Position numbers and translations under genes: made by a program
Part shown: piece after piece, positions 1 to 6,638 of the stretch
Position numbering within the stretch: the first letter of the stretch is position 1
Layout: each line of letters opens with the position of its first letter
DNA from: Gemmatimonadota bacterium
Lineage (GTDB): Bacteria; Gemmatimonadota; Gemmatimonadetes; Gemmatimonadales; Gemmatimonadaceae
Length of the DNA: 8,970 nt
NCBI GenBank assembly: GCA_023249395.1
Contig: JAHFCS010000059.1
Location: 1 to 8,970 of the forward strand
Reading direction: 5' to 3'
The notes under the pieces: generated by a model
Told to the model about the DNA's origin: nothing
What the model saw: only the letters and a program-made list of their open reading frames with translations
The model's database searches: none

Positions 1-460
1 CTCTGCCGAGGTCGCGTGCCACTTCCAAGTCAACGTCCGGGTCAGCGGCGAGGCTTTCCGTGAGAAGAGCCAAGGTCTCAGGGAGCGCGTCGGTGAGGTA
101 CTTCGGGCTACTGTAGATCCTCTCGAGCGCGTCGTTCGCGCTGCCGACGCCGATGGCGAACGTGTCCGCACGAAAATGGATCTCTCGAAGCAGCCGCAGC
201 GCTCCGCGGAGAAATCGCGCGCGAACACCGAACATTGACTGGTCCTCGGCGAGCGCGTCCGCTTTCCTTGTGAAATCCAGAACCCAGTAGTTCCGCGGGA
301 TGAGCTCATAGGGCGTCTGCACACTCGGACCGCCCCAATGGTGGCTGTGAAACAACGCCGCGTACCGGCGCCACCACGACAAGGCGGCTTGGGTGACTTC
401 GAGAACTTCGGCGTACCGCTGCATCGCTGACTTCGGTTTGAAAAGATCCAAGAAAGACAT
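1..460 (-). CDS. Hypothetical protein, N-terminal part (cut by left window edge)
   Basis: An open frame of 153 codons runs from an ATG at 460-458 to the left edge without a stop, so the C-terminus is missing. The protein begins MSFLDLFKPK and continues with a Trp/Tyr/His-rich stretch (WWRRYAALFHSHHWGG, about residues 29-44), then what look like amphipathic helices rich in Ala, Leu, Arg and Glu. I see no signal peptide, no membrane segment and no motif I can name, so it is probably a soluble cytoplasmic protein. The start is well supported: AGGAGAT lies 8 nt upstream. It begins 50 nt after the stop of the zinc-ribbon gene on the same strand, so the two may be co-transcribed. The function is unknown. 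That the frame is a real gene rests on the ribosome binding site, the uninterrupted frame and codon use like its neighbours. Confidence 0.72.
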   Translation of the reverse strand, partial: MSFLDLFKPKSAMQRYAEVLEVTQAALSWWRRYAALFHSHHWGGPSVQTPYELIPRNYWVLDFTRKADALAEDQSMFGVRARFLRGALRLLREIHFRADTFAIGVGSANDALERIYSSPKYLTDALPETLALLTESLAADPDVDLEVARDLGR

Positions 461-468
461 GTGGGCTG

Positions 469-475
469 ATCTCCT
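469..475 (-). promoter_or_regulatory. Ribosome binding site of the left-edge gene
   Basis: On the minus strand this reads AGGAGAT, 8 nt before the ATG at 460. It fixes the start of a gene that would otherwise rest on an open frame alone. Confidence 0.7.
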
Positions 476-510
476 GTGTAACTCATCATCTCATGCACGG
501 GTCAGGTCAC

Positions 511-1299
511 TCACTGCTCTGTCGCTTGTTCCCGATGCTTCCTGAGGCGACCGAGAGCTGCGTTGTGCTCCGCGCTGCGCATCACGATCACGCCTGTCTC
601 CTCATCTGCGTCAACGACGGAAAGCACTTCCGCCTGGAACATGGGCTCGCCGTCAAGCAAGAAACCAACTCCCGAGATGGTCGTGGCCGTCGCCGCCGCC
701 GCCGGCACGCCAGCGGGGCGCATCTCGATGTTGCCGACTGCGACCGATACAGAACGCCGCGACCAGCTCGCCGCGTGGGGACCGAGCCGCACTACCGTGC
801 CATCGAACGACCACGCGTGCACGTGGATATCAGCGCCCGCCATGACGAGCGCGAAGTCATCGGGAACCTCCTTGGCCTTCCTGAGGAGGCGTGCGGCCCA
901 CATCTCCCCCGCACCGATGCACCCGGCCACGACCAGCAGTCCCGTGATTCCGATTCCCCCCGTCAAGCCCAACGCCGCGAGAATAAGGGACGCGATGAGT
1001 AGGATTCCGACCGAGAGCAACAGGCCGGCCACGAGTCCAATCAGGTGCGTCAGGCAACCCGTGGTGTGGACGCGGCGGAAGAGACCGATGCGGTGCACGT
1101 CGCACTGTCGCGCGGAGTCGAGGACGTCGACCTTGGCGCTCGGACCAGCAGGATCGTGTGCGGAGCGCTCACTATCGGCGACGATCTCGGCGTCCGCGGT
1201 TACCGACAACTCGGCCGTCGGCGTTCGAAATGCGGAGCACGACCAGCACGCATCGAACTCGTCCTCGATCTCCTCGCCGCACTGCTTGCAGGTCCACAT
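511..1299 (-). CDS. Zinc-ribbon membrane protein of unknown function
   Basis: The product has 262 residues. It opens with MWTCKQCGEE and carries two CxxC knuckles (Cys4/Cys7 and Cys18/Cys21) separated by ten residues, a typical short zinc ribbon. A polar linker of about 60 residues follows, then two hydrophobic segments at about 84-110 and 112-131. The rest is soluble, with an Ala-rich patch near 198-206 and a charged tail. The likely form is a membrane protein with a cytosolic metal-binding head and a C-terminal soluble domain of unknown role. I chose the ATG at 1299 because GGAGG lies 8 nt upstream and because Cys4 then falls where zinc-ribbon proteins of this kind usually start. A longer frame from 1371 adds 24 residues that read through hairpin and repeat DNA and look non-coding. 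The gene lies between two other unassigned genes on the same strand. Function cannot be inferred from context. Confidence 0.8.
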   Translation of the reverse strand: MWTCKQCGEEIEDEFDACWSCSAFRTPTAELSVTADAEIVADSERSAHDPAGPSAKVDVLDSARQCDVHRIGLFRRVHTTGCLTHLIGLVAGLLLSVGILLIASLILAALGLTGGIGITGLLVVAGCIGAGEMWAARLLRKAKEVPDDFALVMAGADIHVHAWSFDGTVVRLGPHAASWSRRSVSVAVGNIEMRPAGVPAAAATATTISGVGFLLDGEPMFQAEVLSVVDADEETGVIVMRSAEHNAALGRLRKHREQATEQ

Positions 1300-1307
1300 G
1301 GGGATGG

Positions 1308-1312
1308 CCTCC
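1308..1312 (-). promoter_or_regulatory. Ribosome binding site that sets the zinc-ribbon gene start
   Basis: GGAGG on the minus strand, 8 nt before the ATG at 1299. It decides between this start and the upstream in-frame ATG at 1371. Confidence 0.7.
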
Positions 1313-1320
1313 ACAAAGCG

Positions 1321-1355
1321 GTCGGGCGCTCCGCATTCGCGGAGCGTCGGGCGCT
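1321..1355. repeat. Hairpin overlapped by a 10-bp direct repeat
   Basis: The 10-mer gtcgggcgct occurs at 1321-1330 and again, exactly, at 1346-1355. A perfect hairpin spans 1328-1345: gctccgc, loop attc, gcggagc. The 5' arm of the hairpin overlaps the end of the first repeat copy, and the second copy follows directly after the 3' arm. It lies in the 147-nt gap between the exported-protein gene and the zinc-ribbon gene. The arrangement could be a dispersed intergenic repeat or an RNA structure near the 5' end of the zinc-ribbon transcript. No T-run follows on either strand, so a simple intrinsic terminator is less likely. Confidence 0.6.
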
Positions 1356-1362
1356 GGGGGCC

Positions 1363-1383
1363 GCGCGGCAAACTGCGCCGCGC
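1363..1383. repeat. Second intergenic hairpin
   Basis: Perfect 7-bp arms gcgcggc (1363-1369) and gccgcgc (1377-1383) enclose a 7-nt loop. It begins 7 nt after the neighbouring direct repeat, so the two structures may be parts of one repeat element. In GC-rich DNA a single 7-bp stem can arise by chance; its closeness to the other structure is the reason to list it. Confidence 0.4.
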
Positions 1384-1446
1384 CTGCTTCAGATGCAGAA
1401 ATCTCGTCAGACTTGGCGCGCAACCTCGTGGTCTTGCGCCGACGCT

Positions 1447-2358
1447 CTACCGTTCAGGAGGGGCAACCTGCTTCTTGGTCGTCCGATCAAGAACGGCAAA
1501 ACCGGAGCCAAATACTGGATCCCGCGGGACCACCTCGTACTTGTGCTCCGCCTCGGCTTCGAAGGTGAGTTCAACCAGAGGTCGGTAGTACTGATCGGAC
1601 GTGACTCCTTTGTGAGAGGCGGCCGGGAGCGCGAAGAAAGGTCGCCACGCTACCAAGAGAGGGCACTTACCCAGCGGGATCGAGTAGTAGAAGGCGAGGT
1701 CACCAGCGAGTCCAGGCTTGCGATAAGACAACGCCGGCGCATTGCACAGACTCGCCAAGTAGATTTCTCCGCGGTCGGTCTTTAGCTCGAGCGGCTCGTT
1801 ACCCGCGGGCGCCGGGATCGCAATTGAGATCTTCTGGTCGCCGTTGTCGCGAGCGTCGGCCCTCACATGCAGCTGGCCATCGGGTTCAAAGTTCGCGGCG
1901 ATCTTGCGGACCTCGACCACACCGTGCGCGCGTAGCTGCACCGCCAACTCCTTGAGGCGGCCCGTGAGTCGCTCCGGACCGATCTCCGGCAGCGCAACGG
2001 CGCGATCGCTATCCGCGACGACGAACATGGCAACGACGGGCACGTTCCGGAGGAAGCCCACGGACTTTGCTCCCTCGACCGTCAGCAGATCCAGCCCGTC
2101 TAGCGTGTAGAGATTGACGCCCACGCGGTGGCCGTAGTAGAGAGAGGGATCAGCCGTTCCCTTCCGTGCCCACAGCGAGATGTGCAGCCCCGGCAACAGC
2201 TGTCCGTCCGGAGCGCGAAAGCCCCACCCTTCCTCGAGGCTCAGGCGTCGAGCCACCAGGGCGGCGCATTCGGCGCCGAGCGCCGTCACGAGCGGACCGA
2301 TGTCGCCAACTCGTCCGAAGTAGATCTTCACTTCGTCGGGTTTGCCGACTGTCGCCAC
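1447..2358 (-). CDS. Probable exported protein of unknown family
   Basis: The frame from the GTG at 2358 encodes 303 residues ending in TAG. I do not recognise the family. The protein looks beta-rich, with repeated short hydrophobic strands (for example VVAMFVVADSD and LAFYYSIPLGKCPLLVAWRPFF) and a C-terminal segment with AEAEHKYEVVPRDP followed by FAVLDRTTKK. To my memory this resembles the closing strands of small periplasmic or lipoprotein-like proteins, where a solvent-exposed sheet ends in a statement-like D-x-x-T-x-K turn. The GTG is the first conventional start in the frame, but nothing like a Shine-Dalgarno precedes it. The frame stays open upstream for another 51 codons, and the last 44 of them read as a secretion signal, so the true protein is probably 347 residues and exported (see 2359-2490). 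It is separated from the regulator by a gap with its own promoter-like pair, so it is probably a new transcription unit. Function unknown. Confidence 0.78.
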   Translation of the reverse strand: MATVGKPDEVKIYFGRVGDIGPLVTALGAECAALVARRLSLEEGWGFRAPDGQLLPGLHISLWARKGTADPSLYYGHRVGVNLYTLDGLDLLTVEGAKSVGFLRNVPVVAMFVVADSDRAVALPEIGPERLTGRLKELAVQLRAHGVVEVRKIAANFEPDGQLHVRADARDNGDQKISIAIPAPAGNEPLELKTDRGEIYLASLCNAPALSYRKPGLAGDLAFYYSIPLGKCPLLVAWRPFFALPAASHKGVTSDQYYRPLVELTFEAEAEHKYEVVPRDPVFGSGFAVLDRTTKKQVAPPER

Positions 2359-2490
2359 GCGCGCAAGCGCAACCGGATCCGGAGGATCAAGCCGAGGAGT
2401 CTTGCCACACTCGGCGGCATGACAAACGGCTGCGAGGCAGACGAACGCGCCGGCCGCAACGAGGGTAGGAATGACGTCCAGCGGTTTTAT
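2359..2490 (-). other. In-frame upstream extension with signal peptide; possible ATA start
   Basis: These 44 codons continue the exported-protein frame upstream, with the nearest stop (TGA) at 2514-2512. Read from the ATA at 2490-2488 the peptide starts I/M-K-P-L-D, then has a hydrophobic core (VIPTLVAAGAFVCLAAV), then VCHAAEC, a plausible signal peptidase I site after CHA. No ATG, GTG or TTG occurs between the stop and 2358. GGAGGA ends 4 nt before the ATA, the only well-placed Shine-Dalgarno here. CTG at 2481 is another possible start but lies 13 nt from it. Explanations are a rare ATA start, an ATG changed by mutation, or a sequencing error. That the stretch is translated is inference. Confidence 0.55.
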
Positions 2491-2494
2491 CGCG

Positions 2495-2500
2495 TCCTCC
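2495..2500 (-). promoter_or_regulatory. Strong Shine-Dalgarno before the ATA codon
   Basis: GGAGGA on the minus strand, 4 nt before the ATA at 2490. It is the main evidence that translation of the exported protein begins here and not at the GTG 130 nt downstream. Confidence 0.5.
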
Positions 2501-2543
2501 GCCAGGAAGGATCAACCGATGCGGAACGCTCCGCGAAGCAGCA

Positions 2544-2572
2544 AGCATACGGCGCTCAACTTTGCGATGCAA
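2544..2572 (-). promoter_or_regulatory. Weak sigma-70-like promoter candidate
   Basis: On the minus strand TTGCAT (2572-2567) and TATGCT (2549-2544) are separated by exactly 17 nt. They match the consensus hexamers at 3 of 6 and 4 of 6 positions. Transcription would begin near 2537, giving a leader of about 47 nt to the ATA codon. It lies in the only gap of the middle region, where a promoter for the three left-hand genes is expected. The match is weak and could be chance. Confidence 0.3.
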
Positions 2573-2596
2573 GCGCGCACCAGAGGCGATGCGATC

Positions 2597-2613
2597 CTCC
2601 GCGCGGCGCGGAG
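2597..2613 (-). terminator. GC hairpin after the response-regulator gene
   Basis: A perfect inverted repeat, ctccgcg with a 3-nt loop and cgcggag, starts 27 nt beyond the TAA of the regulator gene and lies upstream of the promoter candidate. The position suits transcription termination of the signalling operon. No T-run follows, so it is not a textbook intrinsic terminator; it may only stabilise the 3' end or assist termination. Confidence 0.35.
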
Positions 2614-2640
2614 CTGCGTCATCCCCGTCGCCTGGCGCCC

Positions 2641-3270
2641 TTAGAACAGCTCGTGTTCCTGCACGTAGCGGACCAGGTCCGGTGTGCTCGTGAGTCCCAG
2701 CTTCCGGAGAATGCGCGTGTGATACGTGCTGACCGTCTTCGGGCTGATCGCGAGTTGTCTCCCGATCTCCTTGGTCGTTTCGCCGGCCACGAGGCGCCGC
2801 AGCACTTCCACTTCCCGATTCGTGAGCGCGTGGTGCGGGAGCGTTCGCACCTTCGCCCGCAAGCTGCCACCCAGCATTTCGCCGAGCGCCGCGCTGACGT
2901 ACGTCCCACCGCCATACACTTTGCGGATTGCGTTGACCAGTTCCTCTGCCGATCGCCCTTTGGTGAGGTAGCCGGCCGCGCCAGCGCGGATGACGCGCGC
3001 GGCATACTGCCGTTCGGGATGCATGCTGAGCACGAGCGTGCGCGTCTCGGGGAACGACGTGCGCAACTGCGCTAGCACGTCGAAGACGCCCGGGCCGGGC
3101 ATCGCGATGTCGAGGACCACAACGTCCGCGCCTGACTCACCGAGCTTGCGGAGCACTTCGTCGCCATCGGTCGCTTCAGCGGCGACCACGAGATCGCGGT
3201 GGTCGGCGAGGATCCGCCGCAAGCCCTCGCGCACCATGGCGTGGTCATCGGCGAGCAGGACGCGGATCAT
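2641..3270 (-). CDS. NarL/FixJ-family response regulator, DNA-binding
   Basis: The product has 209 residues in the standard two-domain layout. The receiver domain (about 2-118) has the acidic pair Asp8/Asp9, the phospho-acceptor Asp54 in VVLDIAMPG, Ser82 at the switch position and Lys104 in YLTKG. A LuxR-type helix-turn-helix follows at about 147-205, beginning LTNREVEVLRRLVAGETTKE and containing the recognition-helix stretch ISPKTVSTYHTRILRKLGL. All key residues are present and the length is normal for the family. Phosphorylation at Asp54 should promote dimerisation and binding to target promoters in the cytoplasm. The ATG overlaps the kinase stop as ATGA, with no clear Shine-Dalgarno, so translation is probably coupled to the kinase gene. 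That kinase is of the HisKA_3 type that normally partners NarL regulators, so they form a cognate pair. The target genes are not evident; the gene after the gap is one candidate. Confidence 0.95.
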   Translation of the reverse strand: MIRVLLADDHAMVREGLRRILADHRDLVVAAEATDGDEVLRKLGESGADVVVLDIAMPGPGVFDVLAQLRTSFPETRTLVLSMHPERQYAARVIRAGAAGYLTKGRSAEELVNAIRKVYGGGTYVSAALGEMLGGSLRAKVRTLPHHALTNREVEVLRRLVAGETTKEIGRQLAISPKTVSTYHTRILRKLGLTSTPDLVRYVQEHELF

Positions 3271-6200
3271 CGCTGCAGCGGGACGGAGAGACGCACGGTC
3301 GTCCCCTCCCCCTCGGCGCCCGTCACCGTCAGCGACCCGTCATACGCCGCGGCGCGTTCGCGCATTCCGAGCAGCCCGAGCGCTCGCGGATTGCGAGCTT
3401 CCTCCGCCGAGAGACCGCGACCGTCGTCGCTGACCTCGAGCGTGAGCGCCTCCCTGCTGGTGGCGAGTTGGACCGAGACGTGTGAGGCACCCGCGTGGCG
3501 CACCACGTTGGTCAGGGCTTCCTGGGCGATGCGGTAGACCGCTAGCGCCAGCCCCGGGTTAAGCGATGCGCCCTCGATGTTCTCGTCCACACTGAATCGC
3601 AGGCCGGCTTGCCGGGCGGTCTGTTCGACCAGCCATTCGAGGGCGGCGTCGAGTCCGACCGTGTCGAGGATCGGGGGACGCAACTCCAGGGCGATGTGCC
3701 GCACGTTCTCCATCGCCAAGTCAATTCGCTGTTTCATCGCTCTCGCCCGGCGTCGCAGCGCCGCGCTCCCTTTCGGAAGCTTGTCGAAGAGCCAGCCAAG
3801 GTCAATCTGCACCGCCGTCAGCGTCTGTCCGATCTGGTCGTGAATCTCGCGCGACAGGTGGGTCTGCTCTTCCTCACGAAGATGCTGAATGCGTCGCGTG
3901 AGCGCGCGCAACTGTTCACGCGAGGCCTCGAGTTCCTGCTCGGCTCGCTTCCGCTCCGTGATGTCTCGCTGGATGCCGAGGAACCCGGTGATGCGACCGG
4001 TCTGATCGAGCACGGGGCTGGCTGAACTCTCCACGGTGATGATCGTTCCGTCCTTGCGCCGGTTGAGCACCTCACCGCGCACTTCCTGGCCGCTGACGAG
4101 CGCGCTCCAGAATTGTTCGTACGCCGCCGGCGCAAGCCTCCCGCTCTTGAGAATGCGCGGCGTGACCAGATCGAGGACTTCATCGGCGGCGTATCCGTAG
4201 AGGGCCGTGAAGGCAGGATTGATGTAGCTGATGATGCCGTCCAGGTCGGTGATGAAGACCGCTTCGCCCGAAGTCTCCACGGCCTGCTGCAGCTTCCGAC
4301 GGCCTTGCTCGGCTCGCTCGCGGTCGGTGACGTCCTGCACGAGCGACGCCACGCCGACCGTCGTGCCATCGGGCGCAACCAGCGGCGTATTGAACCATTC
4401 GCACGAGATCGTCCGGCCGTCCTTGGTCAGGTTCTTGTTGGTCGAGCGTCCGCCGCCGCGCTGCGCCACGAGCGCGCCCCACACGCCATCAAACGCAGGA
4501 CGCGCGGATTCCGGAACTATGAAGGCCCAGTACTGCCCCAAGGCTTCCTCGGCGGTCCAGCCGAAGATCCGCTCGGCTGCGGGATTCCACGCCGTGAAGC
4601 ATCCCTTGACGTCGAACTCGATGACGGCCAGCGGAGTCTGCTCGATGTGGAGGGCGAGCCGCTGCCGGGACAGGCGCAATGCTTCCTCCGCACGCATCCG
4701 TTCGCTGATGTCGGTCGAGAACACCAGCAGATGCTGCGCCTGGTCGGAGAAGAAGGAAGCGAAGCCCAAGTGGAGCCAGACGTCCTTCCCGAACATGGTT
4801 GTGAGATGGACTTCGAGCTTCTGCTCAGTGCGTGTGGCAAGCGCCTGTTCGGCGGCAGCGAGCATGCCTGCTCTCTTCCACGATTCGAGCTGCCGGAAGT
4901 TCTGCTTGAGGAGTTCCTCGACTGTCGTGCCCACAATTCGCGCCGCGGCCGCGTTGGCTTGCCGACACCGGCCGGTCGAGTCGTAGGTGAGGATTCCATC
5001 CGGCGAGGAATCCAGGATCCGCTGGTTGAAGCGAAGCACGTCGAGGACCTGCCGCTCCATGCGCTTGTGCAGGCTGATGTCCTCGATCACCGTCAGGAAT
5101 CCGGTGAGCTTGCCGTCCGATCCGACGAGCGAGCGCGCGTTCGCGCGGCCGACGAATGTGCTGCCGTCCCTGCGGCGGTGGACGCTCTCGAAGGTCTGCA
5201 ACTCCGGGTTCTCGGTCTTCAATCGGATGACTTGAGCGCGGCGAGCGGGATCGACATAAAGTCGGGTTACGTCATCTTCCAGCTCGGCGCGCATCGCGGC
5301 CGGAGACGCGTAGCCGAAGAGGCGTGCGCCTTCCGCATTCACCGCTTCGAGACGGTCATTGCTGGAGGTCCGCAGGATCCCGACGCCGACGTCTTCGAAG
5401 AGGTCGCGGTATCGTCTTTCGCTGGCTTCGAGCGCCGCCATCCCGAGTCTTCGCTGGGTAATGTCGGTGTTCGTGCCGTGCATCTGCTCCGGTTCGCCAA
5501 GTGCGTTGCGAGTGACGACCCCCTGCGCGTGGATCCAGCGCACCTCGCCATCCGGCCTGACGATGCGATACTCGATGTCGAAGTCCGTGCCGGAAGCGAC
5601 GGCTTCTCTGGCCGCGTCCTCGGCCGCCGCGCGGTCATACGGATGGATGCGGCTCACCCATTCGTCGACGCGGTGACCGGAGCTTCCGCGAGTAACGCCG
5701 TACAGTTCCTCCAACGCCGCCGAGAACTGCACGTCTCCGGTGGGAATGTCCCAGCTGAAGACGCCCACGCCGCCCGCGCGCTGCGCGAGTTCCAGCCGCA
5801 GTGCGCCCTGCTCCATGATGTGACCGATCGTCAGCAGGATGACCCAGGCGACGGGGACAGCAAGAGTCGCCGAGAGCGCCAGACTGAATGAATTGGGAAG
5901 CGACCAGCGCTCGACGCCGACGCGGTGTAGCCAAGCGAGGGCGAAGGGCACGACGGTCACGACGGCAAGCGATCGGCGCACCAGCAATCCGTGAGGGTTC
6001 TCGGCGGCGAGCAGACCCGGTCGAATGAGGATGGTCCCCGCGCAGAGCGTTGCGAGGGCCACCACGGCGGGCAACGCCGGACGCGCGAACCGACCCAGGC
6101 CTGAGAAGAAGTCCACGCCGAACAGGTAGCCGGAGGCGACGAACACGGTGACGATCGCGGCCACCAGAGTCGGCGGACGCGAGAGGGACCATCCACGCTT

Positions 6201-6638
6201 CGTTCTCGCGTCAATTAGCATGAGGGCGAAGCCGACGAGCACGAACGTGATCGCGGTGGCAGGGGCCATGCGGCCAGGAGCGATTGAGCCGGTGGTGCTC
6301 GGCGGCTCGAGTACCACGAGGTTGTCAATTCCGAAGTCCCATCCGGCGAACTGCTGCAATAACGTCACCGCCGCGATGAGCGTGGCCACACCGGCCAGGA
6401 TGGCTGCGGTACGCCGCACGGTCGGACGCGCACTCCGCTGCAGCGAAAGCGAGAGCCCGAGCAGAACCAGGCACACCGCCGCGTTGAACTTCATCCTCAC
6501 CGCCGTGGCCGACCAATCTGTCAACCGAGGCAGTTCGAAGATCCAGCCGGCGATGACGGTGAGGCCGATGGCGATCGTCGCGAGCGCCAGAATCAAGGCG
6601 GCTTGCTGCATGGCCCGCTCGTGACGCCGACCCCTCAT
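3267..6638 (-). CDS. Membrane-bound sensor histidine kinase with five PAS domains (NarL-type partner)
   Basis: The product has 1123 residues. Residues 11-273 hold about eight hydrophobic segments, with a loop (about 98-127) containing GIDNL and PGRMAPATA. From memory this resembles an N-terminal membrane region seen in other large PAS kinases. Five PAS/PAC units follow at about 281-396, 405-525, 535-645, 655-772 and 783-895. Each ends in a motif of the D-I/V-T/S type: TDITQRR, EDISLHK, TDISERM, QDVTDRE and RDITERK. A coiled coil at about 896-925 leads to the HisKA_3 domain, with the phospho-acceptor His933 in REIHDQIG. The HATPase_c domain has Asn1044 in AQEALTNVVRHA, the G1 box SDDGRG near 1070 and the G2 region LGLLGMRERA near 1087. 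It should autophosphorylate and pass phosphate to the regulator encoded next. The start is supported by GAGG 8 nt upstream and by the 4-nt ATGA overlap with the preceding gene. The ligands of the PAS domains are not visible. Confidence 0.95.
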   Translation of the reverse strand: MRGRRHERAMQQAALILALATIAIGLTVIAGWIFELPRLTDWSATAVRMKFNAAVCLVLLGLSLSLQRSARPTVRRTAAILAGVATLIAAVTLLQQFAGWDFGIDNLVVLEPPSTTGSIAPGRMAPATAITFVLVGFALMLIDARTKRGWSLSRPPTLVAAIVTVFVASGYLFGVDFFSGLGRFARPALPAVVALATLCAGTILIRPGLLAAENPHGLLVRRSLAVVTVVPFALAWLHRVGVERWSLPNSFSLALSATLAVPVAWVILLTIGHIMEQGALRLELAQRAGGVGVFSWDIPTGDVQFSAALEELYGVTRGSSGHRVDEWVSRIHPYDRAAAEDAAREAVASGTDFDIEYRIVRPDGEVRWIHAQGVVTRNALGEPEQMHGTNTDITQRRLGMAALEASERRYRDLFEDVGVGILRTSSNDRLEAVNAEGARLFGYASPAAMRAELEDDVTRLYVDPARRAQVIRLKTENPELQTFESVHRRRDGSTFVGRANARSLVGSDGKLTGFLTVIEDISLHKRMERQVLDVLRFNQRILDSSPDGILTYDSTGRCRQANAAAARIVGTTVEELLKQNFRQLESWKRAGMLAAAEQALATRTEQKLEVHLTTMFGKDVWLHLGFASFFSDQAQHLLVFSTDISERMRAEEALRLSRQRLALHIEQTPLAVIEFDVKGCFTAWNPAAERIFGWTAEEALGQYWAFIVPESARPAFDGVWGALVAQRGGGRSTNKNLTKDGRTISCEWFNTPLVAPDGTTVGVASLVQDVTDRERAEQGRRKLQQAVETSGEAVFITDLDGIISYINPAFTALYGYAADEVLDLVTPRILKSGRLAPAAYEQFWSALVSGQEVRGEVLNRRKDGTIITVESSASPVLDQTGRITGFLGIQRDITERKRAEQELEASREQLRALTRRIQHLREEEQTHLSREIHDQIGQTLTAVQIDLGWLFDKLPKGSAALRRRARAMKQRIDLAMENVRHIALELRPPILDTVGLDAALEWLVEQTARQAGLRFSVDENIEGASLNPGLALAVYRIAQEALTNVVRHAGASHVSVQLATSREALTLEVSDDGRGLSAEEARNPRALGLLGMRERAAAYDGSLTVTGAEGEGTTVRLSVPLQR

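Noticed and set aside
1300..1371. 24-residue N-terminal extension of the zinc-ribbon protein
   Set aside because: It is translated from the hairpin/direct-repeat DNA, and the ATG at 1299 has a strong Shine-Dalgarno at the right distance.
1300..1446. Integron attC site between unassigned same-strand genes
   Set aside because: The gene layout and hairpins suggested a cassette array, but no GTTRRRY/RYYYAAC inverted pair is present. The GCCCGAC-like words are direct, not inverted, and the next gap (461-510) is too short for an attC.
563..1785. Overlapping plus-strand open frames opposite the zinc-ribbon and exported-protein genes
   Set aside because: They overlap one another in different frames and are antisense to better supported genes. 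Their products are low-complexity Arg/Ser/Ala sequences.
2128..3075. 315-codon open frame on the plus strand
   Set aside because: It runs antisense across the exported-protein gene, the intergenic gap and the response regulator. The composition is Arg-rich and shadow-like.
4113..5891. 592-codon open frame on the plus strand
   Set aside because: It lies entirely antisense to the five-PAS kinase, whose domains are unambiguous. The translation is rich in Arg, Ala, His and Asp with no recognisable domain, as expected from a GC-rich complement frame.
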